Assembly: GCA_012511425.1 (NCBI GenBank)
Contig: JAAZGC010000185.1
Coordinates: 1 to 9,514 of the forward strand
Origin: Clostridiales bacterium
Lineage (GTDB): Bacteria; Bacillota; Clostridia; Oscillospirales; CAG-272
DNA: 9,514 nt
Direction: 5' to 3'
Positions 5,981 to 9,514 of this stretch are shown here, piece after piece (position 1 is the first letter of the stretch; each line of letters opens with the position of its first letter). The notes under the pieces were generated by a model. That model worked only from the letters and a program-made list of their open reading frames with translations, was not told the DNA's origin and did no database searches. Made by a program: the position numbers and the translations under genes.

Positions 5981-8038
5981 TTATAATTGAATGATTTTAC
6001 GAGCTTTTGCAGATTCGTCCCGGCAGCTGCCGGCAAGAACAAGGCGGCTGCCGGAAGGCATCCGGTAATTGCCGACGGAGTCGGCGTATTTCAAAGCATC
6101 CTGCTCAATTTCGCAATCGAGTTCGAATTCGTCTCCGGCGCGGATGAAGATTTTCTTAAGATAGATAAGTCTTACGGGAGGCTCATCTTCATTGTCGCCC
6201 GCAGCAAGATAGAGGGTTACCGCTTCTTTTGAATCCCGGCTGCCGGTGTTCTTTACCGAAAGTTTTATCGTAATGCCGGAGTCGGTTTTCTTTGCATTTT
6301 TGAACGAATAGGAGAACGAGGTGTAGGAAAGCCCGAAGCCGAACGGATAGAGCGGCTTGCCCTTGAAATATCTGTATGTGCGGTTTTCCATCGAATAATC
6401 GTCAAACGGAGGAAGGTCGTCGGTTGAGCGGTAGAAAGTCAGGGGCAGACGTCCCGATGGGCTTACCCGCCCGAAAAGCACGTCGGCAAGCGCATAGCCG
6501 CCCTCGGCGCCCGGATAGAAGCACTGGAGCACGGCGTCGGCTTTTTCGTCCGCTTCGCAGAGGTTAAGGCAGGAGCCGGAAACCGAAACGAAGACGATCG
6601 GTTTACCTAACTTTGCTATCTCCCGGAAGAGTTCGAGCTGAACTTCGGGAATATCGATATCCGGCTTGTCGCCGCCGCGCTGGCTGTTATAGCCGTCGCC
6701 TTCTTCCCCTTCAAAGGTCGGGTTTAAACCGAGGCACATTATGACGATATCAGCTTCGGAGGCGGCAACCAAAGCCTCGCGCAAAGGATTTTCCTCCCAG
6801 GATCCGAGGTCTTTGCAGACTATATGACAGCCGCGGGCGCATAAGACCGAGCCGCCGGCGGCTTCGACTTCTTCGATAATTCCGCGCTGGAGGGTGGTGG
6901 TTTTCTTCGGTGTGCCGTGGTAGTTGCCGAGCAAAACAAGCTTATCGTCTGCGACGGGGCCTATCACGGCGTATTTCTTTCCGGGATTAAGCGGCAGGAT
7001 GCCGTTGTTTTTGAGCAGCACGATGCTGTCCACCGCCGCTTCTCTTGAAAGCGCGGCGTGTTCTTTTGTGTCGTATGCGTCTTTCGGTATCGAATTATAC
7101 GGGCAGTCGTCATCGAACATTCCGAGTCGCATCCGCGCTTCAAATAGCCTTATGACCGAACGGTCGATGTCTTCTTCGGTCAAAAGCCCCGTTTCATACG
7201 CTACGTTGAGCGATGCATACGCTCCGCCGCAGTTGAGATCACACCCCGCCTTTACCGCCTGTGCGGCGGCGTGGGGAGCGTCGGGAGACGTGCCGTGTCC
7301 GTTATAAAAATCATATATCGCGCCGCAGTCGGAAACGACATAGCCTTCAAAGCCCATTCTTCCGCGAAGATTTTCTTCGAGCAGCTCTTCGCTGCCGCAG
7401 CAGGGGACGCCGTCAAGCCTGTTGTAAGCGCCCATTACCGCCGCGACCCTGCTTTTGCGGATAATATAGTCGAAGGCAAAGAGATACGTCTGCCAGAGAT
7501 CGCGCTTTGACGGTTGAACATCGAAACTGTGTCTTGACGATTCGGGACCCGAATGAACCGCGAAGTGCTTAAGCGTCGCGTCGACACGACGGTATTTTTC
7601 GTCATCTCCCTGAAGCCCGTCGACATAAGCCGCTCCGGTAACGGCGGTGAGATACGGGTCTTCGCCGTAGGTTTCATGCCCTCTTCCCCACCTCGGATCG
7701 CGGAAGATGTTGATGTTCGGCGACCAGAGAGTAAGTCCCTGATAGATGCCGGTTCCGCCGAAAATTCGGTAGCCGTTGTATTTGGCTCTTGCTTCTTTGG
7801 AGACCGCTTCGCCGATGCGAAAAACTAACGAAGGATCAAATGTTGCAGCCATGCCTATGGCCTGAGGGAAGCAGGCCGCCGAACCGGAGCGGGCGACTCC
7901 GTGCAGCCCCTCGTTCCACCAGTTATATCCGGGTATGCCGAGTCTTTCTATAGGCGGGGAGTCGAATTTCATCTGGCTCATCTTCTCCGCCAGAGACATC
8001 TTCGAAACCAGCTCCCGCGCTCTTTTTTTGAAATCCAT
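5981..8038 (-). CDS. GH3 beta-xylosidase/beta-glucosidase-like glycoside hydrolase
   Basis: First gene of the minus-strand operon, 685 residues from the ATG at 8038. It has no signal peptide, so it should trim imported oligosaccharides in the cytoplasm. The GH3 N-terminal domain (~25-300) shows YNWWNEGLHGVAR (38-50), RDPRWGRGHETYGEDP (113-128), KHFAVHSGPESSRHSF (157-172) and VVSDCGAI (234-241), where Asp237 should be the nucleophile. The C-terminal domain (~340-540) carries FEGEEGD (442-448), which should hold the acid/base Glu. A fibronectin-III-like domain ends the protein (~590-670; EAVTLYLA). The NWWNEGLHGVAR and SDCGAI signatures resemble the xylan 1,4-beta-xylosidase branch more than typical beta-glucosidases. 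The frame extends to an ATG at 8074. However, 8074 is at the predicted transcription start, whereas 8038 has GGAGGAG just upstream and begins a typical GH3 N-terminus (MDFKKRARELVSKMSL). The stop is TAA. GH3 membership is very secure; xylosidase specificity is likely but not proven. Confidence 0.94.
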   Translation of the reverse strand: MDFKKRARELVSKMSLAEKMSQMKFDSPPIERLGIPGYNWWNEGLHGVARSGSAACFPQAIGMAATFDPSLVFRIGEAVSKEARAKYNGYRIFGGTGIYQGLTLWSPNINIFRDPRWGRGHETYGEDPYLTAVTGAAYVDGLQGDDEKYRRVDATLKHFAVHSGPESSRHSFDVQPSKRDLWQTYLFAFDYIIRKSRVAAVMGAYNRLDGVPCCGSEELLEENLRGRMGFEGYVVSDCGAIYDFYNGHGTSPDAPHAAAQAVKAGCDLNCGGAYASLNVAYETGLLTEEDIDRSVIRLFEARMRLGMFDDDCPYNSIPKDAYDTKEHAALSREAAVDSIVLLKNNGILPLNPGKKYAVIGPVADDKLVLLGNYHGTPKKTTTLQRGIIEEVEAAGGSVLCARGCHIVCKDLGSWEENPLREALVAASEADIVIMCLGLNPTFEGEEGDGYNSQRGGDKPDIDIPEVQLELFREIAKLGKPIVFVSVSGSCLNLCEADEKADAVLQCFYPGAEGGYALADVLFGRVSPSGRLPLTFYRSTDDLPPFDDYSMENRTYRYFKGKPLYPFGFGLSYTSFSYSFKNAKKTDSGITIKLSVKNTGSRDSKEAVTLYLAAGDNEDEPPVRLIYLKKIFIRAGDEFELDCEIEQDALKYADSVGNYRMPSGSRLVLAGSCRDESAKARKIIQL

Positions 8039-8041
8039 ATG

Positions 8042-8048
8042 CTCCTCC
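8042..8048 (-). promoter_or_regulatory. Ribosome binding site that fixes the GH3 start
   Basis: On the minus strand GGAGGAG lies 3 nt before the ATG at 8038, or 5 nt if the core is taken as GGAGG. This is strong complementarity to the 16S rRNA 3' end. The alternative ATG at 8074 has no such sequence and sits at the predicted transcription start, so translation should begin at 8038. Confidence 0.85.
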
Positions 8049-8079
8049 GAAGTACACAAATATTTAATAATCAAGATTT

Positions 8080-8108
8080 ATTATATCATATGCCGGATGT
8101 TAAATCAA
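8080..8108 (-). promoter_or_regulatory. Promoter of the GH3-GH36-binding protein operon (extended -10)
   Basis: On the minus strand, TTGATT (8108-8103) and TATAAT (8085-8080) are 17 bp apart. A TG one base upstream of the -10 box (TGATATAAT) makes it an extended -10 promoter. Transcription should start near 8073, giving a leader of about 35 nt. The spacer contains CCGGCATATG, which also occurs in the spacer of the divergent promoter. No other clear promoter is seen within the operon. Confidence 0.82.
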
Positions 8109-8179
8109 GAGCAATCCGAAGGATTTTACGTCCGCTTTACGCTGTATTTCAACGCAGTATTGACAATTCCCGGCATATG
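8087..8179. repeat. 10-bp inverted repeat placed in both divergent promoter spacers
   Basis: CATATGCCGG at 8087-8096 and its exact reverse complement CCGGCATATG at 8170-8179 form a perfect inverted pair with arms 73 bp apart. Each arm lies between the -35 and -10 boxes of one of the two divergent promoters. Relative to transcription both read CCGGCATATG, starting 6 bp after the -35 box in the leftward promoter and 4 bp after it in the rightward one. The positions are directly visible; a role as operator is an inference. Confidence 0.7.
8113..8125. promoter_or_regulatory. Dyad AATCC-GAA-GGATT upstream of the operon promoter, possible operator
   Basis: A perfect 5-bp dyad with a 3-bp centre lies 4 bp upstream of the leftward -35 box and 34 bp upstream of the rightward -35 box. 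The position would suit an activator of the hydrolase operon or a regulator acting on both promoters. No regulator gene is present in the window and the half-sites are short, so this is only a candidate site. Confidence 0.35.
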
Positions 8180-8188
8180 TTGTATAAT
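8160..8188 (+). promoter_or_regulatory. Consensus sigma-A promoter of the envelope-protein operon
   Basis: TTGACA (8160-8165) and TATAAT (8183-8188), both perfect, are separated by 17 bp. Transcription should start near 8195, leaving a leader of about 108 nt before the ATG at 8303. A promoter this close to consensus implies strong basal expression, or repression by a factor binding in or near it. The spacer carries CCGGCATATG. Confidence 0.88.
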
Positions 8189-8199
8189 AATGAAGTAAA

Positions 8200-8259
8200 C
8201 CGGTTTGTCAGACGACAATCGGGACACTTAAAACTTCGGCAGCTCTGCTGACGCCGAAG
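8200..8259 (+). promoter_or_regulatory. Structured 5' leader with two hairpins
   Basis: The predicted leader can fold into two stem-loops. The first pairs CCG (8200-8202) with CGG (8220-8222) and TTGTC (8205-8209) with GACAA (8214-8218), with a 4-nt loop. The second pairs CTTCGGC (8234-8240) with GCCGAAG (8253-8259); alternatively CAGC can pair with GCTG inside a shortened outer stem. No U-run follows the second hairpin, so it does not look like a terminator. It may affect mRNA stability or translation, or bind a regulator. It matches no riboswitch class that I recognise. Confidence 0.4.
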
Positions 8260-8302
8260 CTTATATTGAATTTGTATACTATTTTCCGGAGGAATTTCCA
8301 AC

Positions 8303-8947
8303 ATGAATATCAAGGAAAAAATCGCCCTTATAGGGCTTTGTATCGTCATAGCGGCAGTCGCCGCAATAACCGTTTTCGCCGAAGGCTATGACACATCGGC
8401 GGATCCGCTTGTAACCGTTTCGTATATTCAGAATGTAAAAACAGAAATCAAAAACGAAATCATAACCGAACTCGACATAAGCTCGGTAAAGAGCCATATG
8501 ACCGAGATCATCACTTCGATCATGGCGCTTGAACAGCAGCAGTCAAAGCAGGCGGCTGATATTAAAGCACTTAAGGAAGGCAGCGCTGCAAAAACAGCCG
8601 AAACCGATTCGGAAGCAGAAACAGAAACTAAGGCGGCCGGCGCACCTGCAGCCGAGTCGGCTTCATACGAAGTTATCCGGCTTATCAAAGGTCAGACAAT
8701 AACCGCAGATGCTTCTCTCGAACTGATTCCCCGCTCCGGTTCATTGAACGCGGTGGTTACCTCGGAAACCAACCGGGTAAACAAGGTCGGTCTGAGCGAC
8801 CTGACATCCGGAACCGAAATACTTGACGGCGAAGCGCTTGAAATCAACCATTACATCCTTGTCTCCCGCGCGGACGGCCGCGGCGTTACCGCCGTATCCG
8901 ACGAATGCTATCTTATGGTTCGCGGCAGCTATACCATTGTCGGTTAA
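8303..8947 (+). CDS. Exported coiled-coil protein of unknown function
   Basis: A 214-residue protein. Residues 5-26 are a hydrophobic signal sequence with a possible signal peptidase site after VFA (26-27); there is no lipobox, so it is secreted or membrane-anchored. GYDTSADPLVTVSYI follows (28-42), then a charged helical stretch likely to form a coiled coil (~42-92) and a low-complexity Ala/Glu/Thr linker (~93-120). The C-terminal domain (~122-214) is beta-rich and includes GLSDLTSGTEILDG, SRADGRGV and YLMVRGSYTIVG. I recall similar RADGRG and MVRGxYTI patterns in unnamed clostridial surface proteins, but cannot confirm this here. GGAGGA sits 9 nt before the ATG. The stop is only 4 bp from the next gene, so the two are probably translated together. 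The role is unknown; cell-envelope or spore-related work is a guess based on the neighbour. Confidence 0.85.
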   Translation: MNIKEKIALIGLCIVIAAVAAITVFAEGYDTSADPLVTVSYIQNVKTEIKNEIITELDISSVKSHMTEIITSIMALEQQQSKQAADIKALKEGSAAKTAETDSEAETETKAAGAPAAESASYEVIRLIKGQTITADASLELIPRSGSLNAVVTSETNRVNKVGLSDLTSGTEILDGEALEINHYILVSRADGRGVTAVSDECYLMVRGSYTIVG

Positions 8948-8951
8948 CATC

Positions 8952-9514
8952 ATGGCATTGAAAAACAACGGAAAAAACAACAACTCGCCGGTAAAACCCT
9001 GGGCGAGAATACTTGCGCTCATACTATGTATCCTGATGCTCGGCGGAACCGCCGTGGTGCTTATCCAATACCTTGCATTCGGCTCTTATGCCGCAGAATT
9101 ATCTTCGAATCAGCGGATCCGTGTCGGACTGATGTATGGGCAGGGAGTCGCTACCAGTTATACTTTGAGCACCGATTACGGCTTTTCAATCGGAAAGATC
9201 GAACAGGATTCCTTCGAAGCGCTCTGGAAACTTCCGAATACTTCGATAACCGTCGCCTCCGATGCAAACCTCAACCGCAGCGGGATTATTTACAAGATCA
9301 CCGGAAGCTACAACGCCACTTCCGTCGGAGCATATCATATCGAGATCAACTACGGGGACACGCCGGAATTTGAAATGCTGTATAATCTGGCGAAAGAACA
9401 GCTTTCCGCCGTTACAAATGAAGTTTTCCCCGCTTATATCGCCGGATCATATGCCGTAAGAGTCGGAAATTTTGCATGCATCGAAGATGCCGAGGCTTTC
9501 CTGCCGGCGGTTTC
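8952..9514 (+). CDS. Membrane-anchored protein, possibly SpoIID/LytB-like (N-terminal part)
   Basis: An open frame from the ATG at 8952 runs off the right edge without a stop, giving 187 residues. A hydrophilic, Asn/Lys-rich start (MALKNNGKNNN) leads to a basic KPWAR and one hydrophobic segment (~20-43), so the protein should be membrane-anchored with its bulk outside. Residues 55-63 (RIRVGLMYG) followed by beta-strand-like alternation resemble the start of the SpoIID/LytB region. GSYAVRVGNFACIEDAEAFLPAV (165-187) resembles the beginning of a SPOR-type peptidoglycan-binding repeat. Known SpoIID proteins remodel peptidoglycan during spore engulfment, and LytB-type proteins stimulate an amidase. 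The diagnostic C-terminal part lies beyond the window, so this is tentative. There is no clear ribosome binding site, and the 4-bp gap suggests translational coupling with the gene before it. Confidence 0.72.
   Translation, partial: MALKNNGKNNNSPVKPWARILALILCILMLGGTAVVLIQYLAFGSYAAELSSNQRIRVGLMYGQGVATSYTLSTDYGFSIGKIEQDSFEALWKLPNTSITVASDANLNRSGIIYKITGSYNATSVGAYHIEINYGDTPEFEMLYNLAKEQLSAVTNEVFPAYIAGSYAVRVGNFACIEDAEAFLPAV

Noticed and set aside
8074..8302. Small coding frames across the divergent promoter region (for example ending at 8198 or 8251)
   Set aside because: They cross two well-formed promoters and have no ribosome binding site or recognisable product.
9026..9373. Plus-strand 115-codon frame near the right end
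   Set aside because: It lies out of frame inside the membrane-anchored gene starting at 8952, which has a sensible anchor and tight spacing to its upstream neighbour. The translation is Arg-rich and low in structure.

Overview
The window reads as part of a chromosome from an uncultured anaerobic Clostridia-type Firmicute, probably gut or rumen. This is an inference from three things: lipoprotein sugar-binding proteins with Thr/Ala/Glu-rich linkers and EF-hand-like loops, strong purine-rich ribosome binding sites, and near-consensus sigma-A promoters. Base composition is moderate and even. I see no RNA gene, CRISPR array, insertion sequence or phage gene. TAA and TGA both end real genes here, so the code looks standard.

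Left edge (1-305): the 3' end of an unrecognised plus-strand gene. A TTGACA-17-TATCAT promoter then drives a plus-strand solute-binding lipoprotein (481-1992), which ends at a 12-bp terminator hairpin. Converging on that hairpin is a minus-strand operon, in transcription order: a GH3 beta-xylosidase-like enzyme (8038-5981), a GH36 Sip1/raffinose-synthase-type alpha-galactosidase-like enzyme (5960-4029), a second solute-binding lipoprotein (3979-2516), and a decayed third copy (2480-2073). The third copy kept its N-terminal segment and its last ~14 codons in one frame. It lost about 350 internal codons and carries a TAA just before the lipobox cysteine.

The two intact hydrolases have no export signal, while the binding proteins are lipoproteins. 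The simplest model is capture of a plant oligosaccharide at the surface, import, and cytoplasmic removal of beta-xylosyl (or beta-glucosyl) and alpha-galactosyl residues. No permease or ATPase gene is present, so the transporter must be encoded elsewhere.

Right part (8075-9514): a compact divergent promoter region serves the hydrolase operon leftward and an envelope-protein operon rightward. Both promoters have 17-bp spacers, and both spacers contain the same 10-bp word, CCGGCATATG, in the same orientation relative to transcription. The rightward operon has a ~108-nt structured leader, an exported coiled-coil protein of unknown function (8303-8947), and the start of a membrane-anchored protein (8952 to beyond the edge) that I tentatively place near SpoIID/LytB-type proteins.

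Most of the window is an ordinary carbohydrate-utilisation locus. The points worth a second look are the broken binding-protein remnant, the shared promoter-spacer element, the promoter-based correction of two gene starts, and the uncharacterised envelope gene pair.
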